A stretch of DNA of 64,000 nt from Xestospongia muta. Taxonomy: Eukaryota > Porifera > Demospongiae > Haplosclerida > Petrosiidae. Position 1 is the first letter of the stretch, and every line of letters begins with the position of its first letter. The translations under genes were made by a program, and so were the position numbers. Below, piece after piece: positions 48,501 through 58,632 of this stretch. The notes beneath the pieces were generated by a model, which worked only from the letters and a program-made list of their open reading frames with translations, was not told where the DNA came from and ran no database searches. The stretch lies in contig OY848918.1 in the NCBI GenBank assembly GCA_963693285.1, forward strand, positions 16,490,263-16,554,262. Reading direction: 5' to 3'.

Positions 48501-51500
48501 CATATAATGGCCAGATGTTCTTCTCTAAGATTGAGTAATTGTGTTCGAGGTACAAAATGAACTTTGATTCAATAGAAAAGTGGCCAGACTTCCTTATCTA
48601 GGTTAATGGCCAGACTTCCTTCTCTAGTGTCCCCAGTAAATGGTCAGAATTCCTTCTCTAGGGTTGACTAGTAGAGAATGAACTTTTAATTCTTTAGGCA
48701 ATGGCCAGACTTGCTTCTCCAGGGTCCCTAGAAAATGGCCAGAATTCTTTATCTAGGGTTGAGTATTTGTGTTCGAGGTAGGGAATGAATGTTTTATTCC
48801 CCAGAAAAAGGCAAGACTTCCTTATCTCGGGTAATGACCAGATTTTTTTTTCTAGGGTTGAGTAATTGTGTTCGAGGTACAGAATGAACTATGATTCCCA
48901 AGAAAAATGGCCAAACTTCTTTTCTAGGTTAATGGCCAGACTTCCTTCTCTAGTGTCCCCAGTAAATGCTCAGAATTCCTTATCTAGGGTTGAGTAGTGT
49001 GTTCGAGGTAGAGAATAAACTTTTAATTCTTTAAACAATGGCCAGAATTCCCTCTCCAGGGTCTCCAGAAAATGGCCAGAATTCTTTATCTATGGTTGAG
49101 TAGTCGTGTTTGAAGAAAAGAATTAAATTTTGATTACCCAGAAAATGGCTAGACTTCCTTCTCTAGGATTGAGTATTTGCATTCGAGCTATAGAATGAAC
49201 GTTATTTTGAAGTGGTTTGTTGATACAGTGTTGTTGATTGTGCAATTAAAGGTTCTCTTATTAATGAAGACAATGCTGAAGTCCGTCCAGAGACAATTTC
49301 CTACTCCTGTTTAGATGAAAATGTATGCATTGAAAGCTATAGGAAATATTTTTCTCCTGATAAGCAAGAGTCATCCTATTTTGACCTGTGGTTTGTGCAG
49401 GAATCTAATTGATGATGATATGGAAGATTCCATTGTTTGTGACTCATTCTTGACATGTTTTAATTTCCATTGATTTAGTTTGAAAAGTCCTCCAGAATCA
49501 AAGCTATGCTACTGTCAAACTTGCTATATCATTACTGATAAGTTGTGAAACTTCATTGCAGTATCTTTGATTACAATTCATTTATCATTAGGAATGTTTA
49601 TTGGTGGGTGTGGTTTTACTTTTTGAGGCGTGGTTTCAATTGCCAGACCAATTGTTGGAAAATAATGAGTTTGATTATTGGACCTATAGGCTCTGCCTTT
49701 AAATTTTAGTGTGCTTCATAAATGGTTAAGTTAAGTTGTTACTAGAGAAATATAAAGAAGTTGACAATACTGTTTTTCATGGAATCAGTTGATACTGTAC
49801 AGAATTCCAGGGACTGTTGTTATCCTCAACAAGTTCATAATCATCATGAATACTGTTTTCTCATAGAATCAATTGATGCCTATGATACCGTAGAGAACTC
49901 TACGCTCAACAAGTTTATAATCATCCACAACGATTCTTATTAATGTTGCAATGTATTCTAGTTATGTATTGGTTAAAGTGGAAGGTATGTCACATATATG
50001 TTGTGTGTGGTTTTGTTTTACACATGTTTTGCTCAATAATTTAGAATGATTTTGACTTATGTCTTGCGTAATCCATATAAAACGTTATATGAGTTGACAA
50101 AGCCACAAATAAGTACATAATTACATGAATTAATAACAACATTACATACAAAATACAGTCATGTATAATAATGACAACATATTTAATAATGAAGACACTT
50201 ACTTTGTTTTTAGCATCTATTGGTGCACCAGACTTTATTAGCACATCAGCTACATCATTGTGGCCATAGTAAGCAGCATTGTGAAGGGGAGTATTATTGT
50301 TCTACATAAAGTAGATGTCAGTATTTATGATCAATTCACTTAATATAGCTACAACTAATGGTATATTATAAAGTGTAGGTAAAATAATTCAATGTTTTTA
50401 AACTAATGTGTATAGAGAGGTTGATATTTTATGTGATGTCAGCAATAGTATTCATGATAACTAGCTATGATATGTTTGGAAATTAAAATGTTTGTCATAT
50501 TATGTCACATATATTTTACTTATAGATTTACAATACAGTCTCATAATACAATATATGACAGTAAATGATTTGCTAAGTACATGCTCTATAAAATTTATAT
50601 TATTAACAAGATATAACTAATATAATACAATAGTTGTAAAATAACTAAATATGATAGGAATTAAGTATACACAATATCAGGTGTTAAATGAAAAGGAAGA
50701 CTAATTATTATCAATATATATCAGGTAACCTACACTATCTAATAACATGAGTAATGAAATCATTTTGTTACATTCATTCTATTGTTAAATCTGTTTTACT
50801 GCATATAACACTATGTAAGCAAAAATGCATGTTTAAATTTTATGCAACAAGAGTGACAAAACTAAATGTTAAATTATAGTCAAGTATGCAATATCAGATT
50901 TGTCTGCACAAGCTAAGGCACTTGAAATAGACTATGAGTCCATAGGACAAGTGATCTACATGACTTGCATGATCCAGTCTTGTGACGTATACTGGAAGCT
51001 CAAGAGGACAATGTACATGTACAACTGAACCACAATTTAGTTCTTTTGCTATATAGGCTTTGACAAGGAGGAAAATGTTTGTACAAGGTTTAGAACCTTT
51101 ATGTTCACTTAATAAAGCTCTGAATTAAAGAGAGAGCTCATCCAATACAATTTTGTTGTTAATTGTAAGTTTACTAGTATAACAGATTAATCTAAACAAT
51201 TAATAGTCAGTACTTAGTTGCTACACAATATTACTGATAGTTTCAATTGATATACATATGACTAAATGAAGAGGTGAAAGGTAAACAAAGATCTGTCCAT
51301 GTTATTTTGAGATATTGTCATAAATGTTCTTTCATAATTTGACACATTGTTATTTTTTTTAAACATAACTGTGTTACTTCATCTAAATAATATTGGTGTA
51401 ATTACAAAAACATAAATAAATTGTAATGTTCAAAATGATTGTCAAATCATGTGATATCACACCGTTAGTAAGTAGGGCATTGACTTTTGATAAACAAACA

Positions 51501-54500
51501 AAATGTAACAAAAATGTCCAGTCATGCTATCATTGTCAAGAATTAAGATTAAACGTAAGAGTGTGGTTATATCTTAACTATAAGTGTTAGGAACAGTCAC
51601 AGATGTCATTATTAGATATAACTCATTATTACAATGAATGGTTCAGTCCACAATGTCAACTCCATAATATCCGTTACCATAATGTAAACTGTCATATCCT
51701 GCAACCAGTATTGATATCCTATGAAGATATTATGGTTTTGTCCAGTAATAATGAGATAATTAGAGAATAGCTAAGACTAATGTGATATCAGTGGAACACA
51801 TGAATAGGTAATAGCTACTCTCATGGTGTATTATCATAAAGAAAACATTCTATATAAAGCTGTTTAACAGATTTTTGTGTACAGGGAGTCAACAAGACAC
51901 AATAAAAAGTAATCTAGCACAATAACATAACAGTTAGTCTAGTAACACAAACAATCTGTATAATTAAGCTTGAACATAACAAAGCTTCTAGATGTTAGTC
52001 TATGTATGACCAGTAGCTCCTAACGAATGATTTACTACCTTGGTTGTTGTAATTAAATAAAGCAGATTTAGTAATTATGTTCGCGGTAAAGAATAAACTT
52101 TTGATTCCCCAGAAAATGACAGACTTCCTTCTCCAGATTAACTGTCAGATTTCCTTCTCCAGAGACCCCAGTAAATGGCCAGATTTCCTTATATAAGATA
52201 ATGGCCAGACTTTCTTATCTAAATTGAGTAGTTGCGTTCAAAGTAAGAAATGAACTTTTGATTGCACAGAAAATGGCCAGATATCTATCTCTAGGGTTGA
52301 GTAGTTACATTTGAGGTAGAGAATGAACTTTTGATGCCCAAGAAACTGACCACACTTCCTTCTCTAATTAATTATAGCTTGTAGGTATTTCACTCAACTC
52401 AATTTAAAATTATTCTAGATCTGCAACTAAATTATCGAAAACTTTGATTCAACGCAACAGTAGTTGCGTTTGAGGTAGAAAATGAACTTTTTAGTCACCA
52501 GATAATGGCTAGTTTCCTTCTCTAGGATTGAGTAGTTTCATTTGAGATTGAGAATGAACTTTTTACTCACGAGATAATGGCCAGACTTCTGTCTCTAGCA
52601 TTGAGTAGTTGCGTTCGAGGTAGAGAACGAATTTTTCATTCCCCAGATATTGGCCAGACTACCTTCTCTACCTGTTCTGTGGACTTCTTTACTAGGGTCC
52701 ATAGACATTGCCAGAATTCCTTTTCTAGGGTAATGGCCAGAATTCGTTCTCTAGGGCTAAGTAGTTGGTTCCGAGAAAATGCCTAGACTTCCTTTTCTAG
52801 GGTTGAGTAATTGCAATGAGGTATAGAAAGAACATTTAATTCCTCAGATAATGGCCAGACTTCTTTTTCTAGAGTGTAGTAGTTAGTTTCTTCGAGGAAA
52901 AGAATAAAATTTTCATTCCCTAGAAAATGGTTACACTTTCTTATCTAGAAGTGAGATAGGAATGAACTTTTGATTGCCCAGATAACGGCCAGATGTCCTT
53001 TGGTAGGGTTGAGTAATTGCATTCGAGATAAGAATGAACTTTTCATTCCCCAGAAAATGCCCAGAATTCCTTCTCTATGTTAATAGCCAGACTTCACTCT
53101 CTAGGTTGAGTAGCTGCATTTGAGGTAGAGAATGAACTTTTGATTCCCAAGACAATGACCACATTTCCTTCTCTAATTAATTAGAGCTAGTAGGTAGTTC
53201 ACACAACTCAATTTAAAATTATTCTAGATCTGCTACTATAATATAGGGTTCAATTTTTGCACTAGAGGTAGAGAATGTACTTGTGATTCTCCAGATAATG
53301 GCCATAGTTCCATCTATGGTTGAGTATTTGGGTCAAAGGTACAGAATAAGGTTTTGAAAAGAATTAAGTTTTGATTCCTAAGAAAATGATAAGACATCCT
53401 TCTCTAAGGGTTGAGTAGTTGCATTCAAGCTAGAGAATGAACTTTAGATACCCCAGATAATGGCCAGACTTTCTTCTAAGGTTAAGTAGTTGTGTTCGCG
53501 GTAAAGGACGAACTTTTGATAATGTAGGATTGAATACTTGTATTGGAGATAGAGAATGAACATTTGATTCCCCAGAAAATGGCCAGACTTCCTTCTCTAA
53601 GGGTTGAGTAGTTGTGTTCGAGCTAGAGAATGAACTTTTGATTCTCCAGATAATGGTTGGACTTCCATCTAGGGCTGAGTATTTTGGTTAAAGGTACAGA
53701 ATAAAGTTTTGAAGAGAATGAACTTTTCATTCTCCAGATAATGACCAGACTTTCTTCTCTAAAGGTTGAGTAGCTGTGTTTGAGGTAGAGAATGAACTTT
53801 TGATTCTGCAGAAAATGGCCACCAAACATCCTTTTTCAAAGGGTTGAGTAGTTGTGTTCGAGCTAGAGAATGAACTTTTGATTCTCCAGATAATGGTTGG
53901 ATTTCCATCTAGGGTTGAGTATTTTGGTTAAAGGTACAGAATAAAGTTTTGAAGAGAATGAACTTTTCATTCTCCAGATAATGACCAGACTTTCTTCTCT
54001 AAAGGTTGAGTAGCTGTGTTTGAGGTAGAGAATGAACTTTTGATTCTGCAGAAAATGACCACCAAACGTCCTTTTTCAAAGGGTTGAGTAGTTGTGTTCG
54101 AGCTAGAGAATGAACTTTTGATTCTCCAGATAATGGCCAGACTTCCTTCTCTGAGGGTTGAGTAGTTGCGTTTGAGGTAGAGAATGAACTTTTGATTCTC
54201 CAGATAATGGCCAGACTTCCTTCTCTAAGGGTTAAGTCGTTGCGTTTGAGGCAGTGAATGAACTTATAATTCCACAGATAACGGCCAGACGTCCTCCTTT
54301 ATTGTTGAGTAGTTGCCTTCTCTATCTGTTTTATTTTTAATCACAACTGGTAAGAAAGTGTTCTTACAGAAATATGATGGAGGATAGCTCTGATAGAACT
54401 ATGTTATGAATATGTTCTCTATACACAACTTGATTTGATTTGGTACCTTGAGGATAATATTTTTATGTAGGTGAATGTGAAGTTTTAGGAACAGAGACCT

Positions 54501-57500
54501 TTTTGCTTACAACAGTAACAGGGAATGGAGACAGTGGTACTTCAGAGACCAGTGGTATCCTTATCTTGAGGAGCTGTATCCAGTCCTGAAAGGTAAGATT
54601 AACTTTAGCCTATAGACGCTGCTGCAATATTCGAATATCCCATAGAACTGTGTCACAAAATTCCATAAGCTGCCTTAGTGCTGCGACAAATGTAGAAATT
54701 TACTTACCACCAGATAAATAATTTTTTACAGGCATAAATCTGATAACATTGATGCTGAGCATTGTTATAATATCTTTGATAAACTATGTTTTATAATATT
54801 GTGTCCACAACTCAGTAACATATGTCTGATATGACTGGAAAAGTGGTGACTTTGAAAGACATCACTAATGTCCAAACCAAAGTGCATCAATTCTCTGACA
54901 GAAACAATTTAGAACCTTTACTACAATGTTTGAGACATAGAGATGGTATCCATTTCAATGCTTAAAGATGTTAAAGTGCATCCATGATCATTTTACTAGG
55001 ATCTACTGTTGAAGTGTACATGAATGATGAGAAAGAATTCACAGGGCTATTTTTTCAGCTGCATATCTTGAGCTCATAATAATTGATGCCACCTATAATT
55101 TGAACGAACTTCTGATACCACTTTATTTGATTGTTATTGTGGATGGTAATGGCCAAAGTGAGATAGTAGGACTTTATCTTACATCATTGGAAACAAGAAA
55201 ATATTCAATTGTCTCTTCGTACAAAAGTGGAACGTTTTGATGATTTACATGGAAACACTGTCATATCATCAGAAGGTAGTCTCTCTGTATCTGCTGTGCA
55301 ATGTCAATGTATGTTCTGGAAAAGTATGAGGCTTCCATGTCAAGATATTATGAAATTTAGAGAATTAAGAGATTTGCTGCTAATCTGTCAGGAAAGTATA
55401 GATGAGTATTGGTAGATATTTTACTTAAGAAAACCTTTAAAGAGAAAGGAGAACTTGGTGTTGACACATATTTCCAGATACATAATAAAAATAAATCATG
55501 TCATCTTTTAATTGTTGTGTAGATCACCAGTGTTTTTTCAAAACCAGTTAAATTTGTCTTGTCTTAGCATCAGAAATTCCACAAAATGATGTTCTTGTAT
55601 CAGGAAATTTGTTCACTGGGTTCTCAAGTTGGTATGAGTCAGTATGAATAGCGTTACTCTGTTTTGTGTTTGTATTTGTGACAACTGGAAAGCAGGGAAA
55701 TGTGTTGAGCACACAGAAGGTACTATGTGTAGCCATGGCATTTTGTGTTTACTGTAAAGTCAAGTACATGTATGTAGATGGTAGTGAATGTGATAATGAT
55801 TGCAAAGATGATGAAGTCATTTTTGGAGATCGATCTGAAGACAAACAGGAAGTAGTTATGGTTAAGGACAGTTTTTAATTTTATCTGTACTAACCAATTT
55901 CTGTAGGAGAAAATACTTAATGGACAATTGGAGAGATATATGTACAAGATAGTTCAGACAGCTTTGATACTAATGAATGCTTAAATGGTAAGAGGTGCTT
56001 TTACTTGAGCAAGACAATGGTGATACATACAGGTTTGGCTACAATCATGATTCCACCAAGACTGAAGAAGCGTGGAAGGCACAAAGGGTGGTGAGTTAAT
56101 TGTCATAGGTCTACCAAGGAAATGTCAGAATCATGGCTAGCCTGTACCGTTTATGAAGAAAATGCCCACAGAAACAGAAAAGAGTAAGTACTTCATTACA
56201 CAGAATACTTATCATTAAACGTCTTAGTTATTTTGAAGTGGTTTGTTGATGCCAATGTTGTTGAGTCTGCAACTAAAGGTTCACTTATTAATGAAGACAA
56301 TTTTGAGGTCCGTCCAGAGACAATTTTCTGCTCCTGTTTAGATGAAAATGTATGCATTGAAAGCTATAGGAAATATTTTTTCTCCTGATGCATGGGTCAG
56401 TGTTAAGGCTGTTGTCGAGGCATTCAAGAATCATCCTATTTGGTATTGTGTTTGGTTCAGGAATCTAATTGATAATGATATGGAAGATTCCATTGTTTGT
56501 GACTCATGCTTGAAATGGTTTCATTTCCATTGCATTAGTTTGAAAAGTCCTCCCAAATCAAAGTTATGGTACTGTCGAATTTTCATTATCGTTACTGATA
56601 ATTTGTGAAACTTCTTTGCAGTATCTATGATTGCAGTTCATTAATCATTAAGAATTTTTATTGAAGTGGGTATGGTTTTACTTTTTACATTTTTTGAGGC
56701 GTGGTTTTGATTGCTGGACCAATAGCATCAAGAGTATATTGTTAACCGATTATACGCTAAATTCTATTAAACAGGAAATGCACGTGACTGGAAAAATTTA
56801 TTTCAAGAAAATGACCTTTTTGGATTGACTTGCAAAGAACGAGTTGTACTGAAAGGATTAGGCGGAGTTGCCTGGTATAGGAAAGCTTCGTTCAGAAAGA
56901 AGATGGGTGATGTAGTTCTAAGTATTTCAAGTAATTACTTATTACTTTTTCATGTCAATTACAAAACAGGTAAATTAAGTTGTGTAGATGATATAGTTAC
57001 CATGGTGATAATGATTTAATTTTTAAAAAAATTCAAGCGTGTTTCATTTTTTACGATGTGTGATTCAGCATATCAATTAAATATGATAATAGTTGTGGTA
57101 TAGTAGTAGCAATATATCCAAAGTCATCACGAGAGCAGCTAGTTAGTTATAAAATTAAAAGCTGATGTTTTTTACTTTTATTTACCTAAGATCACCATTT
57201 GTAAGATTGTTTTGTTTGTTTATTGTATCCTCATGCTTTTTATGAAGTCACAAATTTGTTTAATGAATTTTTATTCATTACCTAGGCTCGTAATTTTTGC
57301 CATCACCCTCATAAACACTGAATTCCTTGTTACTGCCAGGAAACATTGTCATCTTCCTCACATATAAGCTGTAAATTATCCTCTGGAATAAAAAGTTATC
57401 TGTCATCCATTTCTATTCAAATATTTCTTTATTTTTTATTTTATTATCAAGTATATTATCATAAGCAAATTTGTTGTGTTTTTCCATGTGTGGGCGTTCA

Positions 57501-58632
57501 ACAGCTCCAATAGGTGCTTGTACAAACTCTGTACAGAACGATAGTGTTGAGTTAACAAGATAGATTATTAATATCACGTCTTACTACGCAAATTATAGAG
57601 CCCAGCTGATATCTATTGCGTCATTCGTCGTTTAGTAATGACATCTTATGAGGCAATTCGTTTCTATCGTTCAAAAAGTGTTAATCTTTGACACCTTAAA
57701 CTCGTCGTTTGTAGTTTGTAAATTTGCAATGTTTGTTTCATTGGAATAATGATATCTGTAGCTGAATTGGTATTATTGTATAAAAATTAGAATAGGAGAA
57801 CCTGGCATAACTCATGTACTACTGATTTGGCTATCTTTTTGATTAAGTGTATGAAGTAAGTAATCTTGTGTAATCTGTGTTTAGAACGAGCAACAGTATT
57901 AACATTGACAACGACTATGTTTATGAAGTTGATATTTGGTCATGTGACTACTTTAATCCCAGGGAAGAGCCTGTCTCTACCTATGAGATGTAAGTGGCAT
58001 TGTTCTTTTAAGCTAATAGTGTAACAGAGGACAAGAAGGTCCCTGTGTTACTAAGCATAGTTGGTCCTAAGAACTATGTTCTCTTATAACATTTGTTGCT
58101 CCCGGCTAGACCTAGTGACAGGTTTACTTGCAGAATCAGTTAATGCCTAATAATACCTTAGAGAACTGTATAGTAGGTATATGACATAGTAATAGAGAAC
58201 TGTATGTATTATGTACACACAAAGGTTATATTAATAATTCACATATAAATATAAACTTGATAGCATCTGTAAAGAGGAGATGCTACATCATAATATTGTA
58301 TTCATGACAACATTATGTGTTGTATGTAGTAGTGATGGGGTAATGAATATGGTTAATTAAATTTAATGCATTTAACTAATGGTTTTTACATTTTAGAAGT
58401 AGTATGATAATTTTAATTGTATAAGAAAGTAGTTGTAATTGATTATTGTTGAAGTAAATGTAATCATAATGTAGAAGCTGGTCACATTGACACTGTAATC
58501 ACTAGTATGTAGCATAGTAAATATTTTTATACTAACCCAATCAACAATATCTAGATTAGCTCCATTTTCAATTAAAAATGTAGCAACTTCAGTGTTTCCT
58601 TTCAATGCAGCTCTATGCAAAGGAGTCCACTT
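36410..58632 (-). CDS. ANK-Roc-COR-SH3-Death-TM protein gene (ROCO-like)
   Basis: A multi-exon minus-strand gene built from splice sites and matching phases. Exons: 58632-58537, 50301-50203, 46233-46135, 44544-44361, 43471-41422, 41223-41152, 40583-40317, 39925-39866, 39719-39657, 38441-38169, 37879-37609 (decayed), 36746-36690 and 36507-36410. Domain order: at least four ankyrin repeats, a Roc-like GTPase with a long Ser-rich insert, COR, linker, SH3, linker, Death domain, short linker, C-terminal membrane helix. ROCO proteins use Roc-COR as a GTP-dependent dimerising switch. Death and SH3 domains recruit partners, and the tail helix should anchor it to a membrane (inferred). DAPK1 also combines ANK, Roc, COR and Death but has a kinase and no SH3 or TM. 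The true 5' end may lie beyond 58632 or beyond the window. One +1 frameshift (T8 run near 42218) interrupts COR. Confidence 0.75.
36690..36746 (-). CDS. Linker exon before the TM exon (57 bp)
   Basis: Phase 1-1 exon encoding an acidic linker, AFNADELDLSLFKNDNIA. Acceptor TTTAAAG and donor GTATGTC. It joins in frame to the TM exon. It also joins in frame to the Death-domain exon if the decayed SH3 exon is skipped. Confidence 0.65.
37000..37560. repeat. Intronic duplication, paired with 43540-44110
   Basis: Collinear similarity to the intron upstream of the Roc exon (shared TTGTATAACTGACAATA, TACATACTATAGTT and AAGTCTTCATA). It shows that intron sequence travelled with exon duplications inside this gene. 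Confidence 0.75.
37609..37879 (-). pseudogene. Decayed second SH3 exon
   Basis: A duplicate of the SH3 exon at 40317-40583: QLKAKVLSSYTAEHHDEITI followed by KKGDNFNVITINTKRDGW. It then meets an in-frame TAG and a scrambled stretch before recovering SLIPS in another frame. The exon is 271 bp, not a multiple of three, while every other exon in this part of the gene is. Including it would truncate the protein before the TM helix. Skipping it keeps the frame. Confidence 0.75.
38169..38441 (-). CDS. Death-domain exon (273 bp)
   Basis: Phase 1-1. It encodes NYVLLRLLFSINGKWQEIGD, then LLGVDPDTIDSL, then MLQSWLDNEPTPASWGNIL, then DIIDGPLQKKALAIEIRQKL. The spacing of the conserved Trp residues and of the LG.., SW..IL and final helix fits a six-helix Death domain. 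Death domains pair with other Death domains in immune and apoptotic signalling complexes. Confidence 0.8.
38532..39235. repeat. 352-bp intronic tandem duplication
   Basis: The block beginning AAGGAAACACAGTTTGG at 38532 recurs at 38884 with about 5% difference. Weaker relatives lie at about 40100-40200 and 40990-41090, in neighbouring introns of the same gene. Confidence 0.9.
39657..39719 (-). CDS. Linker exon (63 bp)
   Basis: Phase 1-1 exon encoding TQGSYSNTKSEMMSGVPITL. ATATAG acceptor and GTATGT donor. Low complexity, no domain. Confidence 0.6.
39866..39925 (-). CDS. Linker exon (60 bp)
   Basis: Phase 1-1 exon encoding QTSGHQIQLVQVPPILDTH. TTATAG acceptor and GTATGA donor. The Pro-containing stretch could be flexible. 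No domain. Confidence 0.6.
40317..40583 (-). CDS. SH3-domain exon (267 bp)
   Basis: Phase 1-1. KAKVIFSYTAVQDDEITIKE is the ALYDY-like and acidic RT-loop region. EQDGRWLIRYGIQEGLAPSN carries the conserved Trp, and PSNYLSL is the terminal P..Y motif. The domain should bind proline-rich ligands. A Ser-rich tail follows. It is the intact counterpart of the decayed exon at 37609-37879. Confidence 0.82.
41152..41223 (-). CDS. Linker exon (72 bp)
   Basis: Phase 1-1 exon encoding NQGTDVDIECSPSVLPHLPP. CTCTAG acceptor and GTAAAT donor. Proline-rich at the end, so it may be a ligand for an SH3 domain (inference). Confidence 0.6.
41422..43471 (-). CDS. Roc-like GTPase plus COR exon (2.05 kb)
   Basis: The exon enters in phase 1 after CTAAAG. 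G1/P-loop: MSGAPGTGKSSVMNLLL. A Ser/Asp-rich insert of about 130 residues follows. G3: WIHCIDSGGQAPFLDIAPAL, a DxGGQ motif typical of Roc. G4-like: LLVLGTFFDKVIE. COR-like helices: PVRWFLFQLELQDLQE, then AAFMFYHDLTIFLYF and VVFLHPQPLFNKLSELI. Near 42218 a T8 run puts LISIFFR and a stop in one frame, while the continuing ADAVAYLEEMNIVIPPNAYN is in the +1 frame. Seven Ts would restore continuity. A cysteine-containing C-terminal part (FLCSICPLVPNHLC) follows. GTPase and COR calls are from motifs. The frameshift may be assembly error, polymorphism or real. Confidence 0.8.
44361..44544 (-). CDS. Ankyrin exon joining to the GTPase (184 bp)
   Basis: Phase 0 in, phase 1 out. It encodes DGDTPLHKACSEGKMECIK, then SLLSNGAEATIKNNKGETAA, a full repeat plus the start of another, and a helical linker ending AKK. 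It is the only exon that converts the phase-0 ankyrin series to the phase-1 series downstream. Donor GTAATG. It joins in frame to the Roc exon. Confidence 0.8.
46135..46233 (-). CDS. Ankyrin exon c (99 bp)
   Basis: Phase 0-0. It encodes DKTTPLHYAAYWGNSETAHI and LIKAGASLDPIDK. ATGTAG acceptor and GTAAGT donor. Exon and flanking intron are related to those at 5773, 10919 and 50203. Confidence 0.82.
46385..47514 (+). mobile_element. Deleted BED-type hAT element, 1130 bp
   Basis: Ends TAGTGTTGTAA and TTACAGCACTA form an 11-bp inverted repeat with one mismatch. The 8-bp CAGCAGTG occurs at 46377-46384 and 47515-47522. Paralogous introns (for example 50425-50465) have the uninterrupted sequence, which confirms the insertion. 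Subterminal regions are rich in AACAATAAC and AACTAAAA repeats. Confidence 0.9.
46697..47344 (+). pseudogene. BED finger joined to hAT dimerisation domain, 215 codons
   Basis: An open frame that retains a BED-type zinc finger (ICETNFKGKFSTNLKAHLNTKH, shown in part) and, after a short Lys-rich linker, the C-terminal hAT region: DALDYWVKSEPLFPTLSNVA and SSAPIERIFSNAGDACIGKR, NRLTNANLEREVLI. The catalytic RNase H-like core of several hundred residues is missing. The frame is still open across the join. It could encode a DNA-binding, dimerising protein without catalysis, or simply be a deletion derivative. Confidence 0.8.
48195..49200. repeat. Minisatellite array 2
   Basis: About 14 diverged copies of the same 74-bp family, with shortened and rearranged units. 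It lies at the upstream side of the exon c module and stops abruptly where MULE copy D begins (GAATGAAC then GTTATTTTGAAGTGG). Confidence 0.9.
49201..49703 (+). mobile_element. MULE copy D, right-end fragment
   Basis: Matches the right part of copies A-C: the PHD-like region (decayed), then GTGGGTGTGGTTTTACTTT to CTTTAAA. The left part is cut off at the minisatellite. The sequence beyond it is homologous to that following copies A and B, so it is ancestral to those exon modules. Confidence 0.82.
50203..50301 (-). CDS. Ankyrin exon b (99 bp)
   Basis: Phase 0-0. It encodes NNNTPLHNAAYYGHNDVADV and LIKSGAPIDAKNK. Acceptor ATGTAG and donor GTAAGT. It is the closest relative, within the large gene, of the exons at 5773 and 10919. 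Confidence 0.82.
50302..52070. other. Intron, copy of other ankyrin-module introns
   Basis: The start is similar to 5872 onward and 11018 onward, and the later part is similar to 47520-48190. No gene is seen. Confidence 0.7.
52075..54325. repeat. Minisatellite array 3 with 240-bp higher-order repeat
   Basis: About 30 copies of the 74-bp family. Between 53601 and 54080 two nearly identical 240-bp blocks follow each other, each containing three monomers, and a partial third starts at 54081. Two spacer blocks (52365-52450 and 53170-53240) with TTTAAAATTATTCTAGATCT interrupt the array. Confidence 0.92.
54326..54705. repeat. Array-flanking repeat, copy 2
   Basis: Partner of 1063-1435, with the same position relative to the minisatellite. 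It is followed directly by the segment shared with 3178-3290. Confidence 0.8.
55209..55415 (+). pseudogene. SWIM-like segment of MULE copy E, 68 codons
   Basis: Open frame with SVSAVQCQCMFWKSMRLPCQ followed by DIMKFRELRD. The CxC then CxD spacing is that of a SWIM finger with the last ligand changed. It is the best copy of this domain in the window. Confidence 0.7.
56342..56608 (+). pseudogene. PHD-like exon of MULE copy E
   Basis: In one frame it reads DAWVSVKAVVEAFKNHPIWYC, then DMEDSIVCDSCLKWFHFHC, then ISLKSPPKSKLWYC. It keeps the central ligands VCDSC and HFHC but has lost the second Cys of the first pair. With copy C it defines the PHD-type pattern for the family. Confidence 0.65.
56744..56915. 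repeat. Interspersed repeat, paired with 1558-1735
   Basis: Begins TTAACCGATTATACGC and abuts the degraded right end of MULE copy E. Confidence 0.7.
56920..58110. other. Intronic stretch with one repeat (57690-58110)
   Basis: No gene is recognised. The part from 57690 to 58110 is related to 19395-19775. Confidence 0.5.
58537..58632 (-). CDS. Ankyrin exon a (96 bp)
   Basis: Phase 0-0, 32 codons: KWTPLHRAALKGNTEVATFL and IENGANLDIVDW. CTTTTAG acceptor and GTTAGT donor. It is the most upstream exon found for the ROCO-like gene. Because the repeat begins at the exon edge and there is an acceptor, at least one more exon must lie upstream. Confidence 0.8.

Larger units (their letters stand above)
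54812..56725 (+). mobile_element. MULE copy E, left-truncated with internal deletion
   Basis: Starts inside the element at the word CAGTAACATATGTCTGATAT, equivalent to about 20490 in copy C. It has a decayed transposase core around 55010-55200 and then a deletion to the SWIM-like segment. It continues through a well-preserved PHD-like exon to a partly degraded right inverted repeat. Confidence 0.82.

Noticed and set aside
52075..54325. CRISPR-like periodic repeat
   Set aside because: Whole units are repeated head to tail with shared drift and no unique spacers, in a eukaryotic setting. It is a minisatellite.
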